Source: Bacteroidota bacterium
GTDB lineage: Bacteria > Bacteroidota > Bacteroidia > Palsa-965
Length of the DNA: 64,000 nucleotides
NCBI GenBank assembly: GCA_016194975.1
Contig: JACQAM010000016.1
Coordinates: forward strand, 145,829-209,828
Direction of reading: 5' to 3'
The position numbers were made by a program, and so were the translations under genes. The notes beneath the pieces were generated by a model. That model searched no databases. It worked only from the letters and a program-made list of their open reading frames with translations, and was not told the origin of the DNA. Below, one piece after another: positions 51,350 through 59,852 of the stretch (the first letter of the stretch is position 1; every line of letters starts with the position of its first letter).

Positions 51350-51497
51350 TTAAGAGGCTGTTTAAAATTCATTTTTTGGAATTGTTATGATGCCATTTTT
51401 GTTCAGCCGAGACGCATTTTGCAGGCCATAGTGGAGCGACTACGGCCAAGAAATGCAACGAAGGATGGACAAAAATGGCGCATAACAAAAGCCCTGA
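51350..51497. mobile_element. MITE-like non-coding element with long hairpin
   Basis: The left arm 51382-51404 pairs with 51467-51488 (core CATTTTTGT / ACAAAAATGGC) with one bulge, and an inner stem pairs GGCCATAGT (51424-51432) with ACTACGGCC (51439-51447). The left flank 51350-51375 is the 26-bp repeat found again at 33744-33769. The total, about 120-150 bp, has no ORF and is bracketed by CATTGG/CCAATGAC words. This is what a non-autonomous transposable element or structured repeat looks like. Confidence 0.65.
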
Positions 51498-51545
51498 TGA
51501 CCATTGGCCAATGACAATTTATTAACTTCGCCTTCCTTTTTGTCA

Positions 51546-52538
51546 ATGATGGAAATGAAAAATCTTGTTGAGCAGTTTCCCGCCCAGATCGAAGCAGCCA
51601 TTGCTATCGGGAAGCATTTAAAAATTTCTGAAACAAAAGAACCCGTTGGAAATGTGCTCATTTGCGGACTCGGTGGATCGGGCATTGGAGGAACTATCAT
51701 TTCTGAATTGGCATTCAGTCATGCCGGTGTTCCGGTGAATGCAACTAAAGGATATTCCATTCCGTCTTACATCAATCGTGATTCACTGGTTATCATTTCT
51801 TCTTATTCGGGAAATACAGAAGAAACGCTGGCGTGCATGCATGCTGCGCTCAACAAAGGCGCAACTATTTTCTGCATCACATCGGGCGGGAAAGTGGAAC
51901 AACTTGCAAAAGAAAAAAAACTCGATCATGTGATCATTCCCGCGGGAATGCCTCCGCGTGCGTGCCTCAGTTATTCGCTCGTGCAACTTATTTTCCTTTT
52001 TATAAATTATAAATTGCTCCCGGAAAATTCTGTTGCGGATCTTGAAAATTCTGTTGTGCTGCTGAAAAAAGAAGAGAATTCCATAAAGCAGATCGCAAAA
52101 AAACTGGCGGCAGATCTTCACGGAAAAACGCCGGTCATTTACTGTACTACGTATTACGAAGGAGTTGCCATTCGTTTTCGCCAGCAACTGAATGAGAATG
52201 CAAAAGTGTTGTGCTGGCATCATGTCATTCCCGAAATGAATCACAATGAACTCGTGGGATGGGCCGGCGGCAATGAGAATATTGCGGTTGTGCTTTTCCG
52301 CGATCCCACAGAATTTGAACGAAATAATCATCGCATCGAACTCAACAAAGAGATCATCAGCAAACGTACTCCGCATTTCACAGAAATTTTTTCCAAAGGA
52401 AATTCGCAGATAGAAAAAACACTTTATCTCATTCATCTCGGCGACTGGGCCTCCGTTTTTCTCGCCCAACTCCGCGGCGTGGATGATATGGAAGTGAACG
52501 TGATCAATTTTCTGAAAGGCGAACTCTCTAAAAAGTAA
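51546..52538 (+). CDS. Bifunctional phosphoglucose/phosphomannose isomerase
   Basis: 330 residues from the ATG at 51546; a TTG start inside the upstream CCAATGAC repeat is less likely. SIS-domain protein: VLICGLGGSGIGGTIISEL, SYSGNTEETLACM and VIIPAGMPPRACLSYSLVQLIFL are typical of the PGI/PMI family, along with VIPEMNHNELVGW. It interconverts glucose- or mannose-6-phosphate and fructose-6-phosphate in the cytosol. Confidence 0.93.
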   Translation: MMEMKNLVEQFPAQIEAAIAIGKHLKISETKEPVGNVLICGLGGSGIGGTIISELAFSHAGVPVNATKGYSIPSYINRDSLVIISSYSGNTEETLACMHAALNKGATIFCITSGGKVEQLAKEKKLDHVIIPAGMPPRACLSYSLVQLIFLFINYKLLPENSVADLENSVVLLKKEENSIKQIAKKLAADLHGKTPVIYCTTYYEGVAIRFRQQLNENAKVLCWHHVIPEMNHNELVGWAGGNENIAVVLFRDPTEFERNNHRIELNKEIISKRTPHFTEIFSKGNSQIEKTLYLIHLGDWASVFLAQLRGVDDMEVNVINFLKGELSKK

Positions 52539-52584
52539 TGAGTATTGAGACCAATGGGAACTCATAACTCATAACCCATAACTC

Positions 52585-53325
52585 ATGATCAAAGTCCTCT
52601 TCCACGATCTTCATCTCATCGATTACAAGCAGTGCTGGGATCTTCAGGAAGAGCTGTTGAAAGAAATTGCCGATCAGAAAATTTTAAATCGCGATGCGGC
52701 TAAGGAAAAAATAATTCCAACACAAAGTCATCTTATTTTCTGCGAGCATCCTCATGTTTTTACATTGGGCAAAACGGGCGATGAACAACATCTCCTGGCG
52801 AATGAAAAACAGCTTGAAGAAATGAGCGCCACATTTTATAAAATAAATCGCGGGGGCGATATCACTTATCACGGGCCGGGGCAACTTGTAGGTTATCCCA
52901 TTCTCGATCTCGATAATTTTTTCACCGACATTCACCGTTACCTGCGCACGCTCGAAGAAGTCATTATTAAAACCATTGCAGAATTCGGATTGAAAGGCGA
53001 GCGCTATGAAGGATACACAGGCGTGTGGCTCGATCCGCACACTGAACTTGCCGGCGGTGAGCCGGGCCGAACCGCGCGCAAGATCTGCGCAATGGGTGTG
53101 CGCACAAGCAGATGGGTGACCATGCACGGGTGGGCGCTCAACGTAAATTCCGATCTCAGTTATTTCAATCGCATTGTTCCTTGTGGAATCGCCGACAAAG
53201 CAGTTACCTCAATGGAAAAAGAACTGGGAAATAAAGTGAACATGGAGGACGTGAAGGAAAAACTGAAAAAATATTTTGAACTGGAATTTGAATGTGAACT
53301 TGCCGGCGAAAAAGTTCCGTGGTAA
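52585..53325 (+). CDS. lipB: Octanoyltransferase (lipoate biosynthesis)
   Basis: 246 residues. It moves octanoyl from acyl carrier protein to the E2/H lipoyl domains. Motifs: LIFCEHPHVFTLGKTG, INRGGDITYHGPGQLVGYPILDL, GVWL, the catalytic Lys in KICAMGVRTSRWVTMHGWALNV, and the catalytic Cys in FNRIVPCGIADKAVTS. lipA is not in the window. The ATG is the end of an ACTCATAACTCATAACCC word repeat (about 52558-52587), so the repeat sets the immediate 5' context. Confidence 0.96.
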   Translation: MIKVLFHDLHLIDYKQCWDLQEELLKEIADQKILNRDAAKEKIIPTQSHLIFCEHPHVFTLGKTGDEQHLLANEKQLEEMSATFYKINRGGDITYHGPGQLVGYPILDLDNFFTDIHRYLRTLEEVIIKTIAEFGLKGERYEGYTGVWLDPHTELAGGEPGRTARKICAMGVRTSRWVTMHGWALNVNSDLSYFNRIVPCGIADKAVTSMEKELGNKVNMEDVKEKLKKYFELEFECELAGEKVPW

Positions 53326-53347
53326 TTTGAATGATAATATTTCTCTA

Positions 53348-54427
53348 ATGAAAAAACATTTTTTCTTTTTATCAATGATCTTCTCGCTGAATTATTTTAC
53401 AGTTCAGGCACAATCAGAATACCATTCTCTCGATTCGATGTACCTGGAAAATATCGGGCACGATGTGGCAGTTCCTGCAATGGGCGACGCGGAAAGAAGT
53501 AAGGCAATGTCAAAAGCATTTCACGCGCATCTCCTTTCGATCGATCAACGCTTAAGAGAATATTTATCCCTGATCGATCCCTGCGCTGAGACGGATACTT
53601 CGTGTGGATCGTGGACACGAAAAGCAACTGCCGATGCCAATAAATATTTTGACGAGAACAGTATTCAGGATATGAAACACGATACGGTGGAATTTGAAAA
53701 AAATATAATGGAGTACTGGAAGATCATGCTTGCCAGCCCTTCAAAATCAATTGACGTTCAGTACAAACTTTACAATATTTATACGATTTGTTTTTTCAAT
53801 GCCGATCCGCTTACTTCTTCGTTCAAACAAACGGGCATAGAAGCTTTTCATTTGCAGAGTTACCTCTATCTCCTGGAAATAGAACGTTGGCCTGCTGATG
53901 AACGGTTCAGAAATAATTTTGCGCTTACGCATTTCAATTTCTTCGTCGCCTTTTTTCAGAATGGACATCCGTGCGATACGATGAATACAAATTTTGAGAT
54001 CAATGCAATCGATTTTGACTGGAACACCATGCGCGGAATTGACACCACCGATTTTACAAGAAAAAATTATGCGCGTTTATATTTTGAAACAGGAAGTAAT
54101 TGCGATTCAGAACTGATCGCCCTCAGGAAAAGTTCTGACCGCTGCAGATGGTTTACCAATACAGAATATTGTTATAGCAGGGCGGTAACACTCGATTGCT
54201 CGAATGTGACTTACAATTATGATCTCGGCTTATTCTATTACAATCTTATTATTGAATCCGAAAAAAATGCAAATAGCGGTAAAGGCAACGCGGCCGGTTC
54301 TGATGTGGTGATCTGCGAACGCACGTTGACGCAAATGAAACAGTCTGCCGATAAATATTTTCGTAATACAGAAAAACTCAAGCCGGGAAAAGTGCCTCCC
54401 ACCGCAATGCAATTTGTTGAGCATTGA
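53348..54427 (+). CDS. Hypothetical secreted protein
   Basis: 359 residues from the ATG at 53348. Sec signal to about FTVQAQ. The mature part is helical and Asp/Cys-containing (LSLIDPCAETDTSCGSW, NGHPCDTMNTNF, ECY-type Cys near RWFTNTEYCYSRAVTLDCSN). A late segment, NYDLGLFYYNLIIESEKN...QMKQSADKYFRNTEKLKP, resembles a TPR-like helix pair. No family recognised; it follows lipB by 22 bp. Confidence 0.55.
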   Translation: MKKHFFFLSMIFSLNYFTVQAQSEYHSLDSMYLENIGHDVAVPAMGDAERSKAMSKAFHAHLLSIDQRLREYLSLIDPCAETDTSCGSWTRKATADANKYFDENSIQDMKHDTVEFEKNIMEYWKIMLASPSKSIDVQYKLYNIYTICFFNADPLTSSFKQTGIEAFHLQSYLYLLEIERWPADERFRNNFALTHFNFFVAFFQNGHPCDTMNTNFEINAIDFDWNTMRGIDTTDFTRKNYARLYFETGSNCDSELIALRKSSDRCRWFTNTEYCYSRAVTLDCSNVTYNYDLGLFYYNLIIESEKNANSGKGNAAGSDVVICERTLTQMKQSADKYFRNTEKLKPGKVPPTAMQFVEH

Positions 54428-54498
54428 TTGAAGTTGATTTCACATTACAACCTTTACCGGTGGAATACGTTTAATGAGATAGCTCCCGGTTTTCCATT

Positions 54499-55668
54499 AT
54501 GAAAAAATTCTTCAAACGCTTCGGCTATTTCTTTCTTTTCATTTTCATCGCGGCAAACCTGTTCATTCTTTTCAGCGGAAGATTTTACCTGTACAAGGCA
54601 GTTTGGAATACGTATCTCCGCGGAAGGAACGGCCCTTCGGCAATGGAGTATAAAATCTTCGATAATCGCGAAGTGAAAAATGGGATTCCGCAACCGTGGC
54701 CGATAGGAAAAGATTACAACAAGAAAGAAATTCCCTCCGATCTCCTCGCAAAAATGACGGACATACAGACGGGCGCATTTCTCATTATTAAAAACGACAG
54801 CATCCGTTGCGAACAGTATTGGGGAGAATTCACCAACCACTCGTACACGAATTCTTTTTCGATGGCGAAAACCGTCATCAGTATTCTCATTGGTTGCGCG
54901 CTCGAAGACGGAAAAATAAAAAGCATCGATGAACCCGCTGCAAATTACCTTCCTGAACTTGCGAACGACGATCGAAAAAAGATCACGATAAAAAATCTTT
55001 TACAGATGAGTTCAGGAATTAATTTCGATGAGAATTATGTAAGCCCCCTCGCGTATCCCGCGGAAGCATATTACGGGAGCGACCTGCGCGCACTCACGCT
55101 CGCGTACACGCAACTGAACGCAACTCCTGGAGAAAATTTTCTTTATCTCAGCGGCAACACCCAATTACTCGGGTTCATCCTGCAGAAAGCAACCGGGAAA
55201 ACAATTGCGGATTATGCTTCGGAAAAATTGTGGATCCCGATGGGATGCGAGCACAATGCATTTTGGTCGCTCGATAATGAGAATGGAAATGAAAAAGCTT
55301 TCTGTTGCCTGAATTCGAACGCGCGCGATTTTGCACGATTAGGAAAATTATATCTCGACAGTGGTAGATGGGCAGGAAAACAAATTGTCCCGGAATGGTA
55401 TGCGCTTGCTTCCGTTCACCCCACAGGAACAAAAAATACCAATGGAAAACCCGCAGACGATTATGGATTTCTCTGGTGGCTGCTTCCGGAATACAAAGGC
55501 CATCCTGTTTTTTATGCGCGTGGAATTCTCGGACAATATGTGATCTGCATTCCTGATATGGATATGATTATTGTTCGTCTCGGAATGAAACGACTTCCGG
55601 TTATTGCCAATGAACTTCCACCCGATGCGCATTTTTATCTTGATGCCGCTTTACGGATGTACGAATAA
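54499..55668 (+). CDS. Serine beta-lactamase-like / class C penicillin-binding family hydrolase
   Basis: 389 residues. An N-terminal TM/signal anchor (about 9-27) leads to a beta-lactamase fold. The nucleophile is in SFSMAKTVISILIG (SxxK), the second motif is the YLSGN segment (YxN-like), and the third position reads YARGILGQY, where families often have HxG/KTG. Members act as esterases, peptidases or penicillin-interacting proteins, so antibiotic resistance is not implied. It is membrane-anchored facing the periplasm. Confidence 0.85.
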   Translation: MKKFFKRFGYFFLFIFIAANLFILFSGRFYLYKAVWNTYLRGRNGPSAMEYKIFDNREVKNGIPQPWPIGKDYNKKEIPSDLLAKMTDIQTGAFLIIKNDSIRCEQYWGEFTNHSYTNSFSMAKTVISILIGCALEDGKIKSIDEPAANYLPELANDDRKKITIKNLLQMSSGINFDENYVSPLAYPAEAYYGSDLRALTLAYTQLNATPGENFLYLSGNTQLLGFILQKATGKTIADYASEKLWIPMGCEHNAFWSLDNENGNEKAFCCLNSNARDFARLGKLYLDSGRWAGKQIVPEWYALASVHPTGTKNTNGKPADDYGFLWWLLPEYKGHPVFYARGILGQYVICIPDMDMIIVRLGMKRLPVIANELPPDAHFYLDAALRMYE

Positions 55669-55744
55669 AAATGGACTGATTTCAATTATGTGAAAGAGTG
55701 AAATCCTCCGTCTTCCATTCGTATATTAGCGCAATTCGTTCCCG

Positions 55745-56146
55745 ATGAAAAAAGATATTGATCGTCCCGAAGTTGAAGATCTCGCGCTGGCGGTTGTGCT
55801 CGAAGAAGCAAATGGAGAAAATGTCTGGAATGTTTTCCTGGTGAATCTTCATATTGTCCCTATAAAAAATGTGATCGTTTCTTCAAAAGGATACGGAGAG
55901 TTGAATGGCGAAGTGAAAAAAACTTCTACGCTTCGGCATTACTTCGAGGAAATACCTGCGCTCGAGTTCACGCGCGTGGAGCCGATCATGGAAAATACTT
56001 TCGGCCTCACGAATGAATACTGGGTGAGTTTTTATATTGATGGAAAGATCTACGACAAGCAATATATTTTTCTTCCCGAAACCATTAACGAAAAACATTT
56101 CACTAAAATTCCATTGCTGAACGTGGAAGGAGTCATGCTAAGATAA
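55745..56146 (+). CDS. Conserved hypothetical cytoplasmic protein
   Basis: 133 residues, beta-rich, no signal: VEDLALAVVLEEANGENVWNVFLVNLHIVPIKNVIVSSKGYGEL, TSTLRHYFEEIPALEFTRVEPIMENTFGLTNEYWVSFYIDGKIYDKQYIFLP. I recall this family from many Bacteroidota genomes without a function. A TATATTAG element ends 15 nt before the ATG, inside a CCATTCGTATATT word shared with 15314-15328. Confidence 0.65.
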   Translation: MKKDIDRPEVEDLALAVVLEEANGENVWNVFLVNLHIVPIKNVIVSSKGYGELNGEVKKTSTLRHYFEEIPALEFTRVEPIMENTFGLTNEYWVSFYIDGKIYDKQYIFLPETINEKHFTKIPLLNVEGVMLR

Positions 56147-56158
56147 ATTGCTGATTAT

Positions 56159-56204
56159 AGATTGTTGAATGTAGATTTGCAGTGTCTGCACCAAACAACA
56201 ATCT
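56159..56204. repeat. Inverted AGATTGTTG words before the exonuclease gene
   Basis: AGATTGTTG (56159-56167) and CAACAATCT (56196-56204), with related GAATGTAGATTTG and GAAATCAACGTTC words alongside. It lies 26 bp before the next ATG. Confidence 0.45.
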
Positions 56205-56230
56205 GAAATCAACGTTCAATAATTTTTCCG

Positions 56231-56953
56231 ATGTACAATAATCTACAGTTAGAAAACATTCTCTTCCTCGACATCGAAACGGTTCCTGCTTATGCAAATT
56301 ATAATGCTGTTCCGGAAAACTGGAAAAAACTCTGGGAGAAAAAAGCAGTTGCTGTTTCGAAAGGAGAGAACGATACGCCGGAAAAAATTTACGATCGCGC
56401 CGGCATTTATGCAGAGTTCGGAAAGATCATTTGTATTTCCGCCGGATTTTTAAAACGCGTCGATGGAAAAGAATCTTTCCGCATCAAGTCATTCGCGGAT
56501 CATGATGAGAAAAAAATTCTTCTTGACTTCGCTGCACTGCTCAACAAACATTTTTCGCGGCCCGACCATCGCCTGTGCGCGCATAACGGGAAGGAATTTG
56601 ATTTTCCGTGGATCGCGCGGAGAATGGTCGTGCAGGGTATCGATCTTCCGCTTGCGCTTGATGTCTCCGGAAAAAAACCGTGGGAAACCACTTTTCTCGA
56701 TACGATGGAAATGTGGAAGTTCGGCGATTTTAAATCACATACTTCGCTGAATGTGCTTGCGAATCTTTTCGGAATCCCGACTCCCAAAGATGATATTGAC
56801 GGAAGCCAGGTGGCAAAAGTTTATTACGAAGAAAAAAATCTCGATCGGATTGTTACCTATTGCCAGAAAGATGTGCTCACTGTTCTGCAGATCCTGAGAA
56901 AATACCGCGGAGAAAAATTAATTGCTGAAGAAGATGTGGTCATTGGCCAATAG
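56231..56953 (+). CDS. DnaQ/PolB-type 3'-5' exonuclease
   Basis: 240 residues, single domain. Exo I: LENILFLDIETVPAY; Exo II: RLCAHNGKEFDFPWIARRM; Exo III: DRIVTYCQKDVLTVLQI (Y-x3-D). This resembles the stand-alone exonucleases related to the proofreading domain of polymerase B. The substrate (DNA or RNA) is not known. It is followed by a gene-free gap (56954-57198) with GTGGCTAATCCGTG and CCAATGAC words. Confidence 0.85.
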   Translation: MYNNLQLENILFLDIETVPAYANYNAVPENWKKLWEKKAVAVSKGENDTPEKIYDRAGIYAEFGKIICISAGFLKRVDGKESFRIKSFADHDEKKILLDFAALLNKHFSRPDHRLCAHNGKEFDFPWIARRMVVQGIDLPLALDVSGKKPWETTFLDTMEMWKFGDFKSHTSLNVLANLFGIPTPKDDIDGSQVAKVYYEEKNLDRIVTYCQKDVLTVLQILRKYRGEKLIAEEDVVIGQ

Positions 56954-57072
56954 TCAGTGGTTGGGCCGGCGAAAATCTGTGGCTAATCCGTGAACAGCTG
57001 TGGCAATATTTCTTCTCCGCACATGAATCCCGCTTGATAAACCGAAGGTATCAGCCGCAATAATATTTTTGT

Positions 57073-57142
57073 CATTTGTCATTGGGTGAAGTGTTTTTAT
57101 TCTAAAGTTTTATTCCCAAGGTCAGTTGGCCAATGACAAATG
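57073..57142. repeat. Inverted CATTTGTCATTGG words
   Basis: CATTTGTCATTGG (57073-57085) and its perfect inverse CCAATGACAAATG (57130-57142), with a further CCAATGAC at 57151-57158. It lies upstream of the gene at 57199. Confidence 0.6.
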
Positions 57143-57198
57143 AATATTAACCAATGACAGTATATTCTCTACCTTAGATTTCACCTGCACCATTTCCT

Positions 57199-57705
57199 AT
57201 GACGGACAAAATAATTTTCGAGGAATTCCAGCAACCTTCACGTGTCATTCCGAAAATTTTCATCCTTGTACTCGCATTCAGTATTGCGTTTGCTGCTGTG
57301 AATTTTTTCGTGATCAAAAATCCATTCCTCTATATCCCGGAACTTCCTCTGGTTATCATCTCCATTGTGTTCCTCATTATCTCTACGCAACTTTCTCTCC
57401 GGTTCACAATCACTTCAGAAGGGATCGCGTACACGACCAATGCACGATCTGCAGAACATATTATTCACAATACGGAAATCGAAGAGATCATGATCGGAAA
57501 TCTGAATGGGCCATTCCGCACTTTCAAATACGGTGGCTTTTCTGTACGCGTAAACAGAAATTATAAAATGTATTTATACGGAGGTTACGACGCATTGCAC
57601 ATAAAAATGAGATCAGGACAAATGATCATCTTCAGCACGCAAAGAATTTTCGAATTAACGGAAGCGGCGAAAATGATAAAGAATGTGAAGGTGGTGATTG
57701 GTTAA
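57199..57705 (+). CDS. Small membrane protein with PH-like C-terminal domain
   Basis: 168 residues. Two TM helices (about 18-38 and 48-68) are followed by a beta-rich domain (about 70-168: LRFTITSEGIAYTTNARSAEHIIHNTEIEEIMIGN, FKYGGFSVRVNRNYKMYLYGGYDALHIKMRSGQMIIFSTQ). That topology matches bacterial PH-domain membrane proteins. Function unknown. A TACCTTAG element lies upstream. Confidence 0.6.
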   Translation: MTDKIIFEEFQQPSRVIPKIFILVLAFSIAFAAVNFFVIKNPFLYIPELPLVIISIVFLIISTQLSLRFTITSEGIAYTTNARSAEHIIHNTEIEEIMIGNLNGPFRTFKYGGFSVRVNRNYKMYLYGGYDALHIKMRSGQMIIFSTQRIFELTEAAKMIKNVKVVIG

Positions 57706-57710
57706 TCAGC

Positions 57711-57757
57711 CATTGGTCATTAGTATTATTATTTAAACAAGAACCTAATGACCAATG
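57711..57757. repeat. Inverted CATTGGTCATTAG words between convergent genes
   Basis: CATTGGTCATTAG (57711-57723) and CTAATGACCAATG (57745-57757) are a perfect 13-bp inverted pair with a 21-nt loop. It could act as a transcription stop for both genes. Confidence 0.65.
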
Positions 57758-57764
57758 ACAAAAA

Positions 57765-58283
57765 CTACTTTCCTGATATTTTTTTTTCTATCGCACTCGT
57801 AGAATAGCCCTCAACAAATTCAATCGTTTTTATTTCTCCACCATTGGCACGCACAAGATCGGAACCCACAATATATTTTTTATTCTTCGCATCTTTTTCG
57901 GCAGCATCGTAATCGGCGCCTTTCACTAAAACATCCGGTTGAATGAAATTTATTAATTGATATGGAGTTTCCTCGTCGAACAAAATAACTGCATCCACAA
58001 ATTCCATTGCAGCGATCACCATTGACCTCGAATGTTCATCCTGCAGCGGGCGATTCATTCCTTTGTTCAGCAATTTCACACTTGCATCGCTGTTCATTCC
58101 CACAATGAAAAAAATCCCGCACTCCGCAGCTTTTGCGAGATAATCGACATGCCCGAGATGAACAATATCGAAACAGCCATTGGTGAAAACGATCTTCTTC
58201 CCGAAAAAATGCAGCTGCGCAATTTTCCATTTGATGGAACCCGGCGTATGAATTTTTGAAGCGATTATTTCCGTTGCATTCAT
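57765..58283 (-). CDS. rfaE2: D-glycero-beta-D-manno-heptose 1-phosphate adenylyltransferase
   Basis: 172 residues from the ATG at 58281-58283. Cytidylyltransferase-like Rossmann fold: KIVFTNGCFDIVHLGHVDYLAKAAECG (HxGH motif in VHLGHVDYL), GMNSDASVKLL, ILFDEETPYQLINFIQPDVLVKGADY and YSTSAIEKK. It makes ADP-heptose for LPS inner core. It is the stand-alone C-terminal half of E. coli HldE. Its start codon overlaps the stop of the upstream flippase-like gene (ATGA). Confidence 0.93.
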   Translation of the reverse strand: MNATEIIASKIHTPGSIKWKIAQLHFFGKKIVFTNGCFDIVHLGHVDYLAKAAECGIFFIVGMNSDASVKLLNKGMNRPLQDEHSRSMVIAAMEFVDAVILFDEETPYQLINFIQPDVLVKGADYDAAEKDAKNKKYIVGSDLVRANGGEIKTIEFVEGYSTSAIEKKISGK

Positions 58284-59287
58284 TTCACTGAGCGGTTTAA
58301 AGTGTTTCTTAAAATTGCAGAAATCCCGAAGAACAACAGTACTGTTCCTACCTGTGCGCCCCAGCTCAACCATGCGAATGCCGGCGCATCTGGCTGAGAA
58401 GAAGGAGCGATCCCGATAAGCACGCCTGTTACGATTATCTGGTACATTCCTATTCCACCAGGTGTGAAGATGACACCGAAAGTGCCGAAAAGCAGCAATA
58501 CAAGCGCCGTGTGAATGCTCAGTCCGCTCGTTGTCGGGAAACAGAAAAAGCAAACGTAAAGAGATGAAAGATATCCGCACCAGATGAAAATGGTATGAAA
58601 GAGAAAAATTCCGGGCGACGGAAGTTTTCTAACTGTGAGCAAACCGTTTTTAAATCCATTGAAAAAACCGCTGACTTTTTTACGAATACCGCTGCTGATC
58701 TTTTTACGGAAAATAAAAATAGAGACGACCAGAAGAATAATTCCTGCAGCGAGAATGATCAACAAAGTTTTATTCTGAAAAAGATGGCCGAACCAGTTCA
58801 ACGCCGGCGTCCGGATGTATTCGACCCACATCGAACTCAGTTGTGAAAATTCAAGAATGAGAACGAGCAGAAAAACAATTCCCAGGCAAACCATATCCAC
58901 GATGCGCTCAACGATCACCGTGCCGAATGATTCTGCAAATGGAACATCATCCGACGTTTTCAATACGCCGCAACGAATCACTTCTCCCGAACGTGGAATT
59001 CCGTAATTCGCGAGATAGCCGATCATCACCGCATAAAACCGGCTTCCTAATCCTGCTTTATGCCCGAGCGGAAGAAGCGTTTGTTTCCATCGCATCGCGC
59101 GGCTCAGGTGTGCGAGCGCGCCTATAATGATCGCGACTGCAAACCATCCGTAATTCGCCGTTTTAAGTGCAGTAAAAAATTGTTCTTTCTCTTCCGGTTT
59201 AAATCTGCTGAACTGCCAATACATCAAACCAACACCCAGTCCGAAAAAGACAATGAACTGGAGAAATTGCTTGAGCTTCTGATTCAA
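58280..59287 (-). CDS. Flippase-like membrane protein (LPG synthase TM domain / UPF0104)
   Basis: 335 residues with about eight membrane helices (N-term FLQFIVFFGLGVGLMYWQF). Conserved parts are LSRAMRWKQTLLPLGHK, GYLANYGIPRSGEVIRCGVL, FGTVIVERIVDMVCLGIVFLL and the last-helix block LLLFGTFGVIFTPGGIGMYQIIVTGVL. The family resembles the membrane domain of MprF. Its clustering with rfaE2 suggests a role in moving an envelope lipid or LPS precursor, but this is inference. Confidence 0.85.
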   Translation of the reverse strand: MNQKLKQFLQFIVFFGLGVGLMYWQFSRFKPEEKEQFFTALKTANYGWFAVAIIIGALAHLSRAMRWKQTLLPLGHKAGLGSRFYAVMIGYLANYGIPRSGEVIRCGVLKTSDDVPFAESFGTVIVERIVDMVCLGIVFLLVLILEFSQLSSMWVEYIRTPALNWFGHLFQNKTLLIILAAGIILLVVSIFIFRKKISSGIRKKVSGFFNGFKNGLLTVRKLPSPGIFLFHTIFIWCGYLSSLYVCFFCFPTTSGLSIHTALVLLLFGTFGVIFTPGGIGMYQIIVTGVLIGIAPSSQPDAPAFAWLSWGAQVGTVLLFFGISAILRNTLNRSVK

Positions 59288-59290
59288 TTT

Positions 59291-59647
59291 TCAGGATTTA
59301 AGTTTGTTGTTGTTTCCCGTGTCCGGAAAAATCACAACAGGATTGAATTTTTTCGCCGCTTCAAATTCCATCACTGCATAAGAGAGTACGATCACATCAT
59401 CACCCGGATTGAATTTTAAAGCAGCAGGGCCATTGAGACAAATCACTCCACTTCCGCGTTTTCCTTTGATCACATAAGTTACAATGCGTTCTCCGTTGCG
59501 GTAATTCAAAACGTGCACTTGCTCGTTCTCAATAAGATTCGCCGCATTCATCAGTTCTTCATCGATCGTAATACTGCCAATGTAGTTCAGATCGGCCTGC
59601 GTAACACGCACCCGGTGAATTTTCGATTTCAACACTTGTATCTGCAT
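59291..59647 (-). CDS. panD: Aspartate 1-decarboxylase
   Basis: 118 residues from the ATG at 59645-59647. Makes beta-alanine for pantothenate. The self-cleavage site is Gly24-Ser25 in [13 protein letters not shown], producing the pyruvoyl group. Also seen are [41 protein letters not shown] and [10 protein letters not shown]. panB and panC are not near. It is the promoter-proximal gene of panD-flippase-rfaE2. Confidence 0.96.
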   Translation of the reverse strand: MQIQVLKSKIHRVRVTQADLNYIGSITIDEELMNAANLIENEQVHVLNYRNGERIVTYVIKGKRGSGVICLNGPAALKFNPGDDVIVLSYAVMEFEAAKKFNPVVIFPDTGNNNKLKS

Positions 59648-59655
59648 AACGGGAA

Positions 59656-59663
59656 CAAAGTTA
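59656..59663 (-). promoter_or_regulatory. Candidate -7 element of panD
   Basis: Minus-strand TAACTTTG, 8 nt before the panD ATG. Exact TAnnTTTG match. Confidence 0.5.
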
Positions 59664-59804
59664 GGTAAATGCAGCAATCAAAAATTCATTGGTGATTTGC
59701 AGGAATTTATAGCTGTGCGAAGTAAAAATTTTTTACAAGCGTTTTTTTTGGAGCGCAAGTTCATCACATCAATTTCCCGCTTCGTCGAATAATTGACTTT
59801 TTTC

Positions 59805-59834
59805 TTGCTTTATTAGGAGGGGGGGGTAAATTGC
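59805..59834 (+). promoter_or_regulatory. Promoter-like region with an eight-G tract before a surface protein
   Basis: TTG (59805-59807), 19 nt, then TAAATTGC (59827-59834), a weak Bacteroidota promoter. The spacer ends in eight consecutive G (59819-59826). A slip of the G-run would change the spacing. Confidence 0.35.
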
Positions 59835-59852
59835 CCTGCAAAACCTCCACTC

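Noticed and set aside
54499..55668. Antibiotic-resistance beta-lactamase
   Set aside because: SxxK is present, but the third motif is not KTG and the family is mostly esterases and peptidases. Resistance is unsupported.
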